From NCBI GenBank assembly GCA_016710625.1, contig JADJVK010000029.1:1-54412 (forward strand): a stretch of 54,412 nt of DNA, written 5' to 3'. A model generated the notes under the pieces. It was not told the DNA's origin. It searched no databases and saw only the letters and a list, made by a program, of their open reading frames with translations. Source of the DNA: Saprospiraceae bacterium (lineage in GTDB: Bacteria > Bacteroidota > Bacteroidia > Chitinophagales > Saprospiraceae). Position numbers and translations under genes: made by a program. This document shows positions 1 through 9,699 of the stretch, piece by piece (the first letter of the stretch is position 1; the number at the start of each line of letters is the position of its first letter).

Positions 1-290
1 TCCAATCACTAGCACTCATATTATAAAAGACATTAAAAAGTTGATTAAAATGGTCATGGTGTAAAAGATATTTATACAACATCTTTAAAAATTTTCTATA
101 TGTGAAATCGAAAGTGGAATGAACTTCTCTAACATCAGAAAAAAGCTATCACTATTTTAAATATTAGAAATACCCAAGTTGAGAAAGATTTATTTCATCT
201 GTTTACAATCACAACTTTATTACCGTTTATTACAAATTCTTTAAAAAATTAATATTTCTGGTTTGTATAAATTGTTTAAAAACATTATAG

Positions 291-994
291 ATTTCAAACA
301 TTAATTTTCTATTCTTCACATTTTTTTCTTTAAATTTATCAGCACAAAAATTCGTTGAAGGAGCAAATTTATTTTCTGACAACAAGATTTCTATTTTGAA
401 TTTGGAGGATGGCACCACAGTTAAAGGTTACATTGTTGATATTGATAGAAAAAAGGGACTAATTGAAGAAATTGTTATTAAAGATTCTCACTTCAAAAAG
501 AAAGGATTTACAAACCTGAGCAAGTGAAGAACATGTATTTACCTCCAAGTGGTTATGATAAGTTGATGAGGGTAAATGAAAAACTTTATGACACTCAAAA
601 ATGGTCTGACGAAAATGTGAATGTAGAATATATCAAACAAGGTTATGTTCTTTTTGAAAAATCTGAAGTGATGATTAAAAAGAATAAGATGACTTTATTA
701 GTTCAATTGCTGAATCCAGAGTTTTCTGGAAAAATTCGAGTTTATTTGGATCCAAATGCTTCAGAAACAACTTCTTATGGTGTTGGAGGATTTAAATTGG
801 CAGGAGGAGATGCAAAATCTTATTATGTAAAAAAAGGATCAGAAGTGGCATTCAAACTACAAAGCAAGAACTATGAAGAAGAATACAAACACCTTTATGG
901 CGATTGTGCTACTTTTTTTGATGCCAATGTAAAGAAATTCGATTGGTCTGATTTGGCAAAAAATATATTTGATTATACTAAAGAATGTAAATAA
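291..994 (+). pseudogene. Secreted hypothetical protein, frameshifted and lacking a clear start
   Basis: Two adjacent reading frames make one protein of roughly 230 residues. The first part, after an in-frame stop at 288-290, has a hydrophobic stretch ending LSAQ, which looks like a signal peptide cut before KFVEGANLF. It then runs through a short beta-rich segment (GTTVKGYIVDIDRKKG) and stops at 525-527. The second part continues from about 509 (KPEQVKNMYLPPSGYDKL) to the stop at 992-994. Adding one T in the TTT at 507-509 joins them as GFYKPEQVKNMYL. No ATG, GTG or TTG lies at the head of the signal sequence, so the 5' end is damaged too or uses a rare start. I do not recognise the family; small secreted proteins of this style are common in Bacteroidota. 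Confidence 0.6.
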
Positions 995-996
995 CG

Positions 997-1869
997 CTAA
1001 CTAAAAGCTATCAATAAAATAGCAAGTATGCTCAAAAGTATGCTTGCTATTTTTTTTGTATTTAATTTTTCACCCAACAATAACCAAGCTACAATAGTTG
1101 CAAAAGCAATTACACCGACATTATTGATTGGAAAAACAACAGAGCCTTCCCAGCCCATATTTAATGCACCCAATAAAGTAACGATTGAAAAGAAATTTGG
1201 AATCCCAAGCAATATTCCAGCCAACCAACTCCTTTTATCCAATCCTTTTTTATATGCAAAATATCTGAAAATCAATATAGTAACACCCATTATACCTGCC
1301 ATTCCAAATAAAACTCCAATGAATCCAGCATTCCCAGATAGTTGAGGAAAACTTTTTTGAACTTCAAAAATGCAGATGTCAACACCACCACCTAATATTA
1401 AGGTAGCAATCGGGAAGATTATGGCTAATAAATTTTTATTCTGTTGGTTCTCTAATGACTTTCCCCCTGATGCTGATAAGAAAATTGCCCCAATTGCTGC
1501 CAAAAGCCCCAATATTTTAATAAGATTCAAAGATTCATGATAGAAATAGGTCGTATAGGCGACTAAAATTAAAAGGCTCATTTTTTGCATAACTGAAGTG
1601 ACGGACACCCCAGCAATTTCGATAGTTTTGGCTGCACTATAGAAACCAGTAATAAAGAAAAACCCCATCATCACAGTAAACAAAAACCACTCTTCATGTA
1701 TTAAACCAGTATTCAATGGAAATTTTCCGGTATATAAAGTAGCACAAATAACACAGGTCCAATAATTAGAAACTAATATTTGAAGTGTATCTAAATTGAA
1801 TTTACCAAACCATTTGAATAACAATACTAATGAAGAGGAAAGTATAATTGATAAAATTAATAAAATCAT
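997..1869 (-). CDS. EamA/DMT-family membrane transporter
   Basis: The 290-residue protein is almost entirely hydrophobic, with about ten transmembrane helices in two five-helix halves, the layout of the drug/metabolite transporter superfamily. The halves meet near residue 140 (SASGGKSLENQQNKNLLA). The C-terminal half ends with the typical NNVGVIAFATIVAWLLLGEKL segment (P-I-N-N before it), where the E of GEKL is the usual conserved acid. It starts at an ATG at 1869. It should sit in the inner membrane and export or import a small metabolite; the substrate cannot be told. It converges on the damaged gene at 291-994 with two bases between stops. The family call is firm, the function open. Confidence 0.85.
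   Translation of the reverse strand: MILLILSIILSSSLVLLFKWFGKFNLDTLQILVSNYWTCVICATLYTGKFPLNTGLIHEEWFLFTVMMGFFFITGFYSAAKTIEIAGVSVTSVMQKMSLLILVAYTTYFYHESLNLIKILGLLAAIGAIFLSASGGKSLENQQNKNLLAIIFPIATLILGGGVDICIFEVQKSFPQLSGNAGFIGVLFGMAGIMGVTILIFRYFAYKKGLDKRSWLAGILLGIPNFFSIVTLLGALNMGWEGSVVFPINNVGVIAFATIVAWLLLGEKLNTKKIASILLSILAILLIAFS
1018..1058 (+). terminator. Rho-independent terminator inside the 3' end of the EamA gene
   Basis: An 8-bp stem (ATAGCAAG and CTTGCTAT) is followed directly by eight T. It lies 24 bases after the stop of the plus-strand gene ending at 994 and suits its termination. The same bases encode the last residues of the convergent transporter at 997-1869, so the hairpin is constrained by both genes. 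Confidence 0.6.
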
Positions 1870-1980
1870 GAATCTAAGTTTGGTGTAAATATAATAATTT
1901 CAATTTTTTATTATAATGTTTTTAATGAAAGCATTCATTTTTCTGATGTTTGATTATTTTTACGATAAATAATTTTAACA

Positions 1981-3522
1981 ATGGATAATAAGATTGAATT
2001 ACTACAAAATAAAATAAAATCAGCTTATTTAGGTGGAGGAATAGATAGAATTGAAAAACAGCACAAAGGGGGTAAACTGACGGCTAGAGAAAGGGTTCAT
2101 TTCTTGTTAGACCCAGATAGTTTTGAGGAAATTGGTTTGATGGTTACCCATCGTTGTACCGATTTCGGGATGGAAAACCAACAGATTTTAGGTGATGGGG
2201 TAATTACTGGTTATGGCACCATTCATTCGAGATTAGTCTATGTTTTTGCTCAAGACTTTACGGTTTTTGGGGGTTCCTTGTCCGAAACCCATGCAGAGAA
2301 GATTTGCAAACTGATGGATTTAGCGATGAAAAATGGTGCTCCAGTTATTGGTTTAAATGATTCTGGAGGTGCTAGAATTCAGGAAGGTGTGAGTTCATTA
2401 GGTGGATATGCAGATATTTTTTATCGAAATACTTTAAGTTCTGGTGTGATTCCGCAAATTTCTGCCATTATGGGACCCTGTGCTGGTGGAGCAGTTTATT
2501 CTCCTGCCATTACTGATTTTACGATTATGGTTGAAAATAGCTCTTATATGTTTGTTACTGGTCCAAATGTGGTAAAAACGGTGACTAATGAGACTGTAAC
2601 TTCGGAAGAATTGGGTGGTGCAAGTACACATGCCTCAAAATCTGGCGTTACACATCTGACCGCTCATAATGACTTAGATTGTCTGAATCGAATTAGAACT
2701 TTATTATCTTATATTCCTCAAAACTGTGAATCTAAAACACCGAATATTGAATACCTGCTTAAAGAAGAATTTCGACCAGTTTTAGATAATATTATTCCCG
2801 AAAATGCAAATCAACCCTATGATATGAAAGAAGTGATTCAAGGGATAGTGGATGATGAGAGCTTTTTTGAAATTCATGAGCAATATGCTGAAAATATCAT
2901 AGTAGGATTCGCCAGATTAGCAGGCAGAAGCATTGGGATTATAGCGAATCAACCGATAAGTTTAGCTGGTGTGTTGGATGTGAATAGCTCAAAAAAAGGT
3001 GGCAGATTTGTACGTTTTTGTGATTGTTTCAATATTCCAATGTTGGTTTTGGTGGATGTACCTGGTTTTTTACCCGGAACTGATCAAGAATGGAATGGTA
3101 TCATTACGAATGGTGCAAAGTTATTGTATGCATTTAGCGAAGCTACAGTTCCAAGAATTACATTGATCACTAGAAAAGCATATGGAGGTGCTTATGATGT
3201 GATGAATTCCAAACATATTGGTGCTGATTTGAATTTTGCATGGCCAACTGCAGAGATAGCAGTAATGGGTGCAAAAGGAGCAAGTGAGATTATTTTTAGA
3301 AAAGAAATTGTGGAGGCGGCTGACCCAGCTCAGAAATTATTGGAGAAAGAAAAAGAATATGCTGACACATTTGCTAATCCGTACAAAGCAGCCAGTAGAG
3401 GATTTATTGACGAAGTTATATTACCTAATGATTCAAGAAGAAAATTAATTAAAGGTTTTGCAATGTTGGAAAACAAAAAAGTGGATAGGCCTAAAAGGAA
3501 ACATGGTAATATTCCATTATAA
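1981..3522 (+). CDS. pccB: Acyl-CoA carboxylase carboxyltransferase (propionyl-CoA carboxylase beta type)
   Basis: This 513-residue protein has the full length of PccB/methylmalonyl-CoA carboxyltransferase beta subunits. It transfers carboxyl from biotin to an acyl-CoA, most likely propionyl-CoA. Visible hallmarks include KGGKLTARERVHFLLDPDSF near the start, the first crotonase-fold motif GGSLSETHAEKI, NDSGGARIQEGVSSLGGY, the oxyanion-type GPCAGGAVYSPA, and in the second half VDVPGFLPGTDQE, ITRKAYGGAYDVM and AVMGAKGASEIIFR. It starts at ATG 1981. The biotin carboxylase and biotin carrier partners are not in this window. A DinB-like gene follows after 12 bases and is probably co-transcribed. 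Confidence 0.95.
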   Translation: MDNKIELLQNKIKSAYLGGGIDRIEKQHKGGKLTARERVHFLLDPDSFEEIGLMVTHRCTDFGMENQQILGDGVITGYGTIHSRLVYVFAQDFTVFGGSLSETHAEKICKLMDLAMKNGAPVIGLNDSGGARIQEGVSSLGGYADIFYRNTLSSGVIPQISAIMGPCAGGAVYSPAITDFTIMVENSSYMFVTGPNVVKTVTNETVTSEELGGASTHASKSGVTHLTAHNDLDCLNRIRTLLSYIPQNCESKTPNIEYLLKEEFRPVLDNIIPENANQPYDMKEVIQGIVDDESFFEIHEQYAENIIVGFARLAGRSIGIIANQPISLAGVLDVNSSKKGGRFVRFCDCFNIPMLVLVDVPGFLPGTDQEWNGIITNGAKLLYAFSEATVPRITLITRKAYGGAYDVMNSKHIGADLNFAWPTAEIAVMGAKGASEIIFRKEIVEAADPAQKLLEKEKEYADTFANPYKAASRGFIDEVILPNDSRRKLIKGFAMLENKKVDRPKRKHGNIPL

Positions 3523-3534
3523 ATTATAGCAATT

Positions 3535-4092
3535 ATGAAATCATTTATTGAAAATTATATCAAACTTTTTAGTTATTACAAATCATTGGCTGATAAGTCT
3601 TTAGCAACTTTGACTGAAGAACAAATATTTTTTTCTTTAAATGAAAATTCTAATAACATTGCAATCATCATGAAACATATGTCTGGAAATATGTTGTCGA
3701 GATGGACTGATTTTCTGACTTCAGATGGAGAAAAAGAATGGAGAAATAGAGATACTGAATTTGAAGATAGTTTTTTAGATAAATCTACTTTATTTACTTA
3801 TTGGGAGAAAGGATGGGATTGTCTTTTTGCTGCATTAAATTCACTAGAGGCAAACCAATTGGAGCAAATTGTATATATTCGAAATCAAGGACAAACAGTA
3901 AATGAAGCCATAAATCGACAAATTGCCCATTATGCATATCATGTTGGGCAAATTGTTTTTTTAGCAAAATATTTTCAAAACGAAAATTGGGTTTCATTGT
4001 CCATTCCCAAAAATAAATCAATTGAGTACAATCAAGAAAAGTTTGATAATGAAAAAGTTATCAAAAATTTTACAGATGAATTTCTAAAATAA
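3535..4092 (+). CDS. DinB-like protein of the DUF1572 type
   Basis: The 185-residue protein has the four-helix DinB/YfiT layout. Three histidines sit where this fold binds a metal: H48 (IIMKHMSGN) and the HxxxH pair H132/H136 (QIAHYAYHVGQI). The sequence around SRWTDFLTSDGEKEWRNRD matches the DUF1572 subgroup. Such proteins are thought to be metal-dependent thiol transferases or related enzymes, but the substrate of this subgroup is unknown. It starts 12 bases after pccB, so it is likely in the same transcript, and it ends one base before the convergent barrel gene at 4094. Confidence 0.8.
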   Translation: MKSFIENYIKLFSYYKSLADKSLATLTEEQIFFSLNENSNNIAIIMKHMSGNMLSRWTDFLTSDGEKEWRNRDTEFEDSFLDKSTLFTYWEKGWDCLFAALNSLEANQLEQIVYIRNQGQTVNEAINRQIAHYAYHVGQIVFLAKYFQNENWVSLSIPKNKSIEYNQEKFDNEKVIKNFTDEFLK

Positions 4093-4093
4093 T

Positions 4094-4915
4094 TTATATA
4101 AAGAAATTGAAGCCAAACATGATATTCACTTGATGAAAGAAAAATTGTTGACTAGCAGAATCTGAAGTATATTTTGTTGTACGAATACTTGGCATGTTGA
4201 TATATCCAAATTTGTATTCAGATTGCAAAAAGAAATATTTCCAAAAAGTTAAATTACAACCAGCCATCGGACTCACACCCCAACCAGCAATATGAAATTC
4301 GTCATTTCTTTCATTTTCTAGCAATTTTACATTTGACTTTGGTACTAGCATTCCGCCGCCGCCGCCAACCATCAAATTTAATGCTAGGTGTTGAGTTGTC
4401 CATTCACTCAATTTTTTAATCTGGAAATTTCTTCTTAATTCTAAATTGAGATAATTCAATCCATCTGTATGTTCAAAGGTCAGGAAATCCTCAGTCAATG
4501 GGAGGTTTTCATTAATATAGGTTTTGTTATAGACTGAATTAGAGTTGGAAATTGTGCCGTTAATTTTCGCTATTTGGTTTTGAACCATAATATATTTCAT
4601 ATGATCTGCTCCTAAAGATATATCCCAATTTTCCGTTAGGGCATATCCAATTCTAAAATTAGTTTGTGGTATAGTAATTTTCAATGGATGAAAATAAGGG
4701 TCAAATCCAAATGGTGTTTGCCTATCTTTTGCAACTACATCTGATAGGGTGAAATCATAAGAATTTCCCTTGAAATGAATGTCAGAATTGGTATAACTTG
4801 CACGATTCCAGCCCCAATAAATGTACATTTTGTGGTAGGTCTTTTGAGCAAATATTGTATTACAAACGAAGAAGTAGCTAAATGCAAATAAGAGTAGTGT
4901 TAATTTATTTTTCAT
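4094..4915 (-). CDS. Outer-membrane beta-barrel protein, hypothetical
   Basis: The 273-residue protein starts with a clear signal peptide (MKNKLTLLLFAFSYFFVCNT, cut after FAQ at about residue 24). The rest consists of alternating hydrophobic/polar strands such as NFRIGYALTENWDISLGADH, LNLELRRNF and QHLALNLMVGGGGG, and it ends in an aromatic strand, HQVNIMFGFNFFI, typical of barrel insertion signals. This resembles the small OmpW/porin-like barrel proteins of Bacteroidota. A role in uptake or envelope structure is only a guess. It stands alone between a convergent gene and a 274-base upstream gap. Confidence 0.75.
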   Translation of the reverse strand: MKNKLTLLLFAFSYFFVCNTIFAQKTYHKMYIYWGWNRASYTNSDIHFKGNSYDFTLSDVVAKDRQTPFGFDPYFHPLKITIPQTNFRIGYALTENWDISLGADHMKYIMVQNQIAKINGTISNSNSVYNKTYINENLPLTEDFLTFEHTDGLNYLNLELRRNFQIKKLSEWTTQHLALNLMVGGGGGMLVPKSNVKLLENERNDEFHIAGWGVSPMAGCNLTFWKYFFLQSEYKFGYINMPSIRTTKYTSDSASQQFFFHQVNIMFGFNFFI

Positions 4916-5189
4916 AAAAATTGGTATTTATTTTGGGTAAAAATACAAATTTCTCCACTGATTTCCTTTCTATTTCTATTTTGAATTCATTTTGTTGTCC
5001 AAAATTAGAATATTTCTACACAATTATTCGTTATGGATTCTATTTGAAATAAGTATAATTTTTTTCAATATTTAATAATTTTATATGTGTAATAAATTCA
5101 ATATTATTTGTATTTAGGTAATATTTTACTTGAATATGATATTTAAATATATGTATCTTGCATCCTAGTTTTGGTTTAAATCGAAATAA

Positions 5190-7624
5190 ATGACAATGAA
5201 ATTACGAATTAATAGTATATTTTTTATCAACTTATTTATAATCTCTTTTGTATCTGCTCAGTCCAATCTTGAAAAGGCGAATAAGCAATTTGAGTTAGGT
5301 TCCTATAATAATGCAATAAAATCGTATCAAAAAATATTAGAGAAAGACCCTGTTAATCAGGCTGCTATCGTGAAATTAGCAGATTGTTTTCGATTGACAA
5401 ATAAAATGTACGATGCTGAAAATTGGTATCGTAAAGCTGCTCAGTTTCCCAAAGTGGAGCCTTCTGTTTATTTGAATTACGGAAAGGTGCTGATGGCAAA
5501 TAATGAATATGAAAAAGCAAAGGGTTGGTTTTCAAAATATGACACAACTGATAAAATTATTTCAAAACATTATATCAAACATTGTGAGTTTGCATTAGCC
5601 AATAAAGGGTTGGAGCCATATTTTGAAGTTTCAAATGAGAGTTTTAATTCTGCTGCTATTGAATTTGGTCCTGTTTTTTACAAAAATAGTTTGTTATTTT
5701 CATCGAGTAGATCTGACATAAAAAGGGCAAAAAAGTTGAATTTGGAAGATTTTCAAGGAAAATATCCCAATCAATATTTTAAGGCTTCGCTGAATGAAGA
5801 AACCAAAACTCCCGAGTTTTTTAGAAATGATTTAGCCAATGTATATAATGAAGGAAATCTGAGTATTGCTTCAGATAAATCAATTGTTGCTTTCACACGA
5901 AATTCATTTGTTGATGGTATTAGAATTCCCAATCAATTAGAAAATAATGGTATTTTTATTGGGGAAATTGATAACTCAGGCACCATAAAAAATATTGAAC
6001 CATTTCCATTTAATGGCACCAGTTTTTCATGTGTTTTCCCTTGTTTGAGTGCTGATGGGTCAGAGTTATATTTTTCTAGTAACCGACCTGATGGATTTGG
6101 AGGGTTCGATATCTATGTTTCCAAAAAAAGTGGTCGCAATTGGTCTGCACCACAAAACTTGGGTAGTAAAATCAATACAGCTGGAAACGAAATTTCACCT
6201 TATATCAATAATAATAAACTATATTTTGCCTCAGATTTTCATTTGGGTTTTGGTGGACAAGACATCTTTTTGGCTGAAAAATCGGAAGATGGCTATAAGA
6301 ATATAACCAATATGGGTACTGGAGTGAATTCTCCATATGACGATTTTAATTTTTGTTTTGACAATAAATTGAATTTTGGCTTTTTTGTTTCTAATCGAAA
6401 TTTCAGGAATGGAGAAGATATTTACAGAGTTGTTAGTCAAAGCAAAGAATTGAAAATCATTGTTTTAGATGCTGATGACAGAAAGCCAGTTGATGATGCT
6501 ATTTTGGATATTAAGAGTCCAGGACTTGGGAAGAATAAAACTGATAATTTCGGGCAATTCCAAATTCAAGTGCCAAACAATACTATTTTGCAGCTGAAAG
6601 TTAGTAAAAATGGTTTTCAAGACAAGAGTTTAACATTGTCCAATAATGATATTAAAGACAATCAAATCGAGATTTTATTAAAGAAAAATAGCACTTTTAA
6701 TTTCGGCTTGGTCGTTGAACAAAACACTAAAAACCTATTGAAAAAGTCGTGGTGACTGCGATAGGAGATACGAATGGTGAGAAATTTCAGACTGAAACGG
6801 ATGGGGAAGGAATGTATTATTTTTCACTAAAGGAATTCGAGACTTACAAAATTAAATTTTCGAAAGCAGGATATATTGAACAAACAAAAACTGTCAAAAA
6901 CATAAAACCTGCTGAGTTGTTGGGTACGGAACAATTATCTTTTGTCAATAGCCAAACAAGTAATTTAGAGAATAGTAAAAATGGGGGAAAGGAAACAAAA
7001 AATACCCAAAAAAAACAAGATGCAAGCAATGAAAAAAATGAATCCGTTGAAGCTGGTGAATGGGCAATTCAATTAAAAACAGCAGCATCCACACCCAATT
7101 TGGCAGCTTTTGATAAATTGAAATCTTTTGGTAATATTTACTCTGTGAAAGAGCAAAAAATAGAAAAAATTAGATTAGGCGACTTTGATGACAAATCTAA
7201 AGCGGATAAAATACTATTGAAAGTGAAGCAATTGGGTTATTCTTCAGCTTTTATTACCAAAGGACAATCAAAAACACAAATTGAAACCATAAAGGTGAAT
7301 GAAAATAAAGCCACCAATTTGCCTAAAACAGAAACTAAACCAATTGTTGTAGCACCAAAAACTGAAGAAAAGGTAACAGAAAGTGAGTCTGGTGACTTTT
7401 ATATTCGATTAGTTGCAGTTAAAGACACCAAAAATATTGACGAAGTCAAATTAAATAAGATTGGCAAAGTTGTAAAGGAATTTAATGGAAAGGTTTATGC
7501 AATTTATGTCGGTAATTTTTCCTCTGCAAATGCTGCTTCCAGTAAATTAATTGATTGTAAAAAGTTAGGCTACAAAGATGCTTATGTGGTGAAAAAAGTA
7601 AATGGGAAATTCGAAAAAAATTAA
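5190..7624 (+). CDS. PorE-like TPR/PD40 protein with C-terminal SPOR domains (one frameshift)
   Basis: Two overlapping frames (5190-6755 and 6749-7624) join into an 811-residue protein when one base is added in the AAACC at 6731-6735, giving TKNPIEKVVVTAIGDTNG. A signal peptide (cut after VSAQ) is followed by TPR repeats (about 25-130) and WD40-like PD40 repeats (SADGSELYFSSNRPDGFGG; NNKLYFASDFHLGFGGQDIF). Next come one or two carboxypeptidase-regulatory-like beta domains (about 410-590). Two segments that look like SPOR domains (EWAIQLKTAAS...; DFYIRLVAVKD...) close the protein. This is the plan of PorE/OmpA-type envelope proteins, except that SPOR replaces the usual OmpA peptidoglycan-binding domain. 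It probably links the outer membrane to the cell wall; a link with type IX secretion is inference. Its stop overlaps the convergent gene's stop. Confidence 0.75.
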
Positions 7625-8430
7625 CTTTTTTTAGCTTTTACATATAAAAATAAGGGGACTAACCCATTTGGAATTCGAATGATACATTCATGCCAATATT
7701 CATCCAAACTATGAATTCCGAGTTCCTCATGATAGTGACCCAAAATTCTTGAAAATGCAGTCAAAAAGCCCCATAAAACACAGTAAATCAATCCAATATT
7801 AACCCATTTTTGTTTGGAAGAAAATAATAGGAAACTAAAAATCAAATCAAAAAAACCAAACAATTTTAGGAAGAGCTTACTTTTTTCTTCTTCATATCCA
7901 GTTGCATTCATCGTCAATTGAACAAATTCTCCTGGAATATTGTAAATATTCAAAGCATATAGCCCATGCCCAATAAATGTTAAAGCAATTATAATTTTGG
8001 TAAAAAGGACTAAGGTCTTGTTTTCTTGATTTTTAAGATAAATGATACCGGTGAAACAAAAAACAGATTGCTCTAATAGAAAAGGCAAATGATAGAAATT
8101 GTCTTTCCAAGTCAAAATTGCAAATAGTAAAAAAATAAAAGTTAAAATGTAAATGATAGACTGATATACCTTGTCTTTAAAAGCAATAACTAAACCACAT
8201 ATAAGTAAGAAAGAAGAAATGATTTTTCCAATAATCACAATTGTTTTGTCAACCAAAGTGTTATTTGCATAATCTTCCCATTGAATTCCGATTAAATTCA
8301 AAAAGGGTTTCATATTTTCTTCGTTCCAAAAAAATATTCTTAAAGGTGTATCAAATAAAAAGTAGCGAAATGCACTTCCTAATAAAATAAGAATAAACGC
8401 TACTTTGATTATTTTTTTTGATTGAATCAT
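7621..8430 (-). CDS. Multi-pass membrane protein, hypothetical
   Basis: The 269-residue protein begins at ATG 8430 and has about seven or eight hydrophobic helices, for example residues 10-27, 65-85 and 89-108. Between them are polar loops with GHYHEELGIHSLDEYWHE near residues 230-247, a histidine- and acid-rich stretch that could bind a metal. I do not recognise the family. A hairpin separates it from the acyl-CoA dehydrogenase gene upstream on the same strand, so it may be only weakly co-transcribed. The gene ends on the stop of the convergent PorE-like gene. Confidence 0.6.
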   Translation of the reverse strand: MIQSKKIIKVAFILILLGSAFRYFLFDTPLRIFFWNEENMKPFLNLIGIQWEDYANNTLVDKTIVIIGKIISSFLLICGLVIAFKDKVYQSIIYILTFIFLLFAILTWKDNFYHLPFLLEQSVFCFTGIIYLKNQENKTLVLFTKIIIALTFIGHGLYALNIYNIPGEFVQLTMNATGYEEEKSKLFLKLFGFFDLIFSFLLFSSKQKWVNIGLIYCVLWGFLTAFSRILGHYHEELGIHSLDEYWHECIIRIPNGLVPLFLYVKAKKS

Positions 8431-8436
8431 AAGAAG

Positions 8437-8465
8437 AAAGGAAATCTGATGTTCAAATTTCCTTT
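8437..8465 (-). terminator. Hairpin terminator after the acyl-CoA dehydrogenase gene
   Basis: A perfect 9-bp inverted repeat (AAAGGAAAT and ATTTCCTTT) with an 11-base loop lies between the stop of the acyl-CoA dehydrogenase (8471) and the start of the next minus-strand gene (8430). The U-rich tail is weak (TTTCTTCTT), so it may attenuate rather than stop transcription. Confidence 0.5.
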
Positions 8466-8470
8466 AATTT

Positions 8471-9613
8471 TTATTTCAAAAGCTCTCTTGAAATCACTAA
8501 TTTTTGAATTTCAGAAGTTCCTTCACCAATGGTACAAAGTTTTGAATCTCTATAAAATTTTTCTACTGGAAAATCCTTTGTATATCCATATCCACCAAAA
8601 ATTTGCACAGCATCAGTGGATACTTGTACTGAAATTTCTGAAGCATAATATTTTGCCATAGCAGATTGAACAGTAACTTTTTTATGGTTGTTTTTCAACT
8701 CAGCAGCTTGGCGAACCAATAATTCTGCTGCTTCGATTTTGGTTGCCATATCAGCTAATTTAAAGCTGATTGCTTGAAAACTAGAGATGGGTTGTCCGAA
8801 TTGTTGTCTTTCTTTCGAATATTTAACTGAAGCTTCATAGGCTCCTTTTGCAATTCCAACAGATAAGGCTGCAATAGAGATTCTACCGCCATCCAATATT
8901 TTTAAAGATTGTACAAATCCTTCTCCAACTTCCCCTAAAATTTGTGATTGATGGATTCTGCAATTATCAAAAATCATTTCAGCAGTTTCAGAGGCTCTCA
9001 TTCCTAGTTTGTTTTCCTTCTTACCAGCATTAAATCCTGGAGTACCTCTTTCAACGATAAATGCTGTCATGCCTCTACTATCCAATAACTCACCTGTTCT
9101 TGCAATTACTACTGCCACATTTCCACTTTTTCCATGAGTAATCCATGACTTTGCTCCATTTAGCACATAATAATCACCATCTTTTTGAGCCACACATTGC
9201 ATTCTTCCGGCATCACTTCCTGTATTTGGTTCTGTAAGTCCCCATGCTCCAATCCATTCGCCTGATGCTAATTTAGGCAAATATTTTTTCTTTTGTTCTT
9301 CATTCCCAAACATCAAAATATGCCCAGTACACAAGGAATTGTGAGCTGCGACGGACAAACCTATGGAGCCACAAACTTTTGCAATTTCTTCAATAATCGT
9401 AACATACTCATGATAACCGAGTCCTGAGCCGCCATATTCATGAGGAACAACAACGCCTAGAAATCCATGTTTTCCTAATTCATGCATCAAATCAATTGGA
9501 AAATGTTGTACTTCGTCCCATTCCATTACATGTGGGCGAATATATTGTTCCGCAAAATCTTTAGCACTTTGTTTGATTAGCTCTAAATTCTCTAGGTTTG
9601 TTTCAAAAGCCAT
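8471..9613 (-). CDS. Acyl-CoA dehydrogenase
   Basis: At 380 residues this is a full-length FAD-dependent acyl-CoA dehydrogenase of the short/branched-chain class, catalysing the first oxidation step of beta-oxidation or branched-chain amino acid breakdown in the cytoplasm. Family signatures are clear: GAWGLTEPNTGSDAGRM and YVLNGAKSWITHGKSGNV in the flavin-binding middle domain, ERQQFGQPISSFQAISFKLA in the C-terminal helical domain, and GEGTSEIQ near the end, where E364 aligns with the catalytic base of the SCAD group. The start ATG is at 9613. With pccB in the same window it fits acyl-CoA metabolism, but the two are not in one operon. Confidence 0.95.
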   Translation of the reverse strand: MAFETNLENLELIKQSAKDFAEQYIRPHVMEWDEVQHFPIDLMHELGKHGFLGVVVPHEYGGSGLGYHEYVTIIEEIAKVCGSIGLSVAAHNSLCTGHILMFGNEEQKKKYLPKLASGEWIGAWGLTEPNTGSDAGRMQCVAQKDGDYYVLNGAKSWITHGKSGNVAVVIARTGELLDSRGMTAFIVERGTPGFNAGKKENKLGMRASETAEMIFDNCRIHQSQILGEVGEGFVQSLKILDGGRISIAALSVGIAKGAYEASVKYSKERQQFGQPISSFQAISFKLADMATKIEAAELLVRQAAELKNNHKKVTVQSAMAKYYASEISVQVSTDAVQIFGGYGYTKDFPVEKFYRDSKLCTIGEGTSEIQKLVISRELLK

Positions 9614-9699
9614 AAATTTTATTTTATTAATACAAAGAAACGAATTTAATATTAATTTGTTGATAAAAAGTCGTTAAAAAACAAATATTATATGGAGGA

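Noticed and set aside
2..64. Possible C-terminal tail of a gene entering from the left edge (ends KLIKMVMV)
   Set aside because: Only 20 codons are available, with nothing recognisable; it cannot be told from chance.
1028..1345. Plus-strand open frame of 105 codons
   Set aside because: It is the antisense shadow of the EamA transporter, whose family motifs are clear on the other strand.
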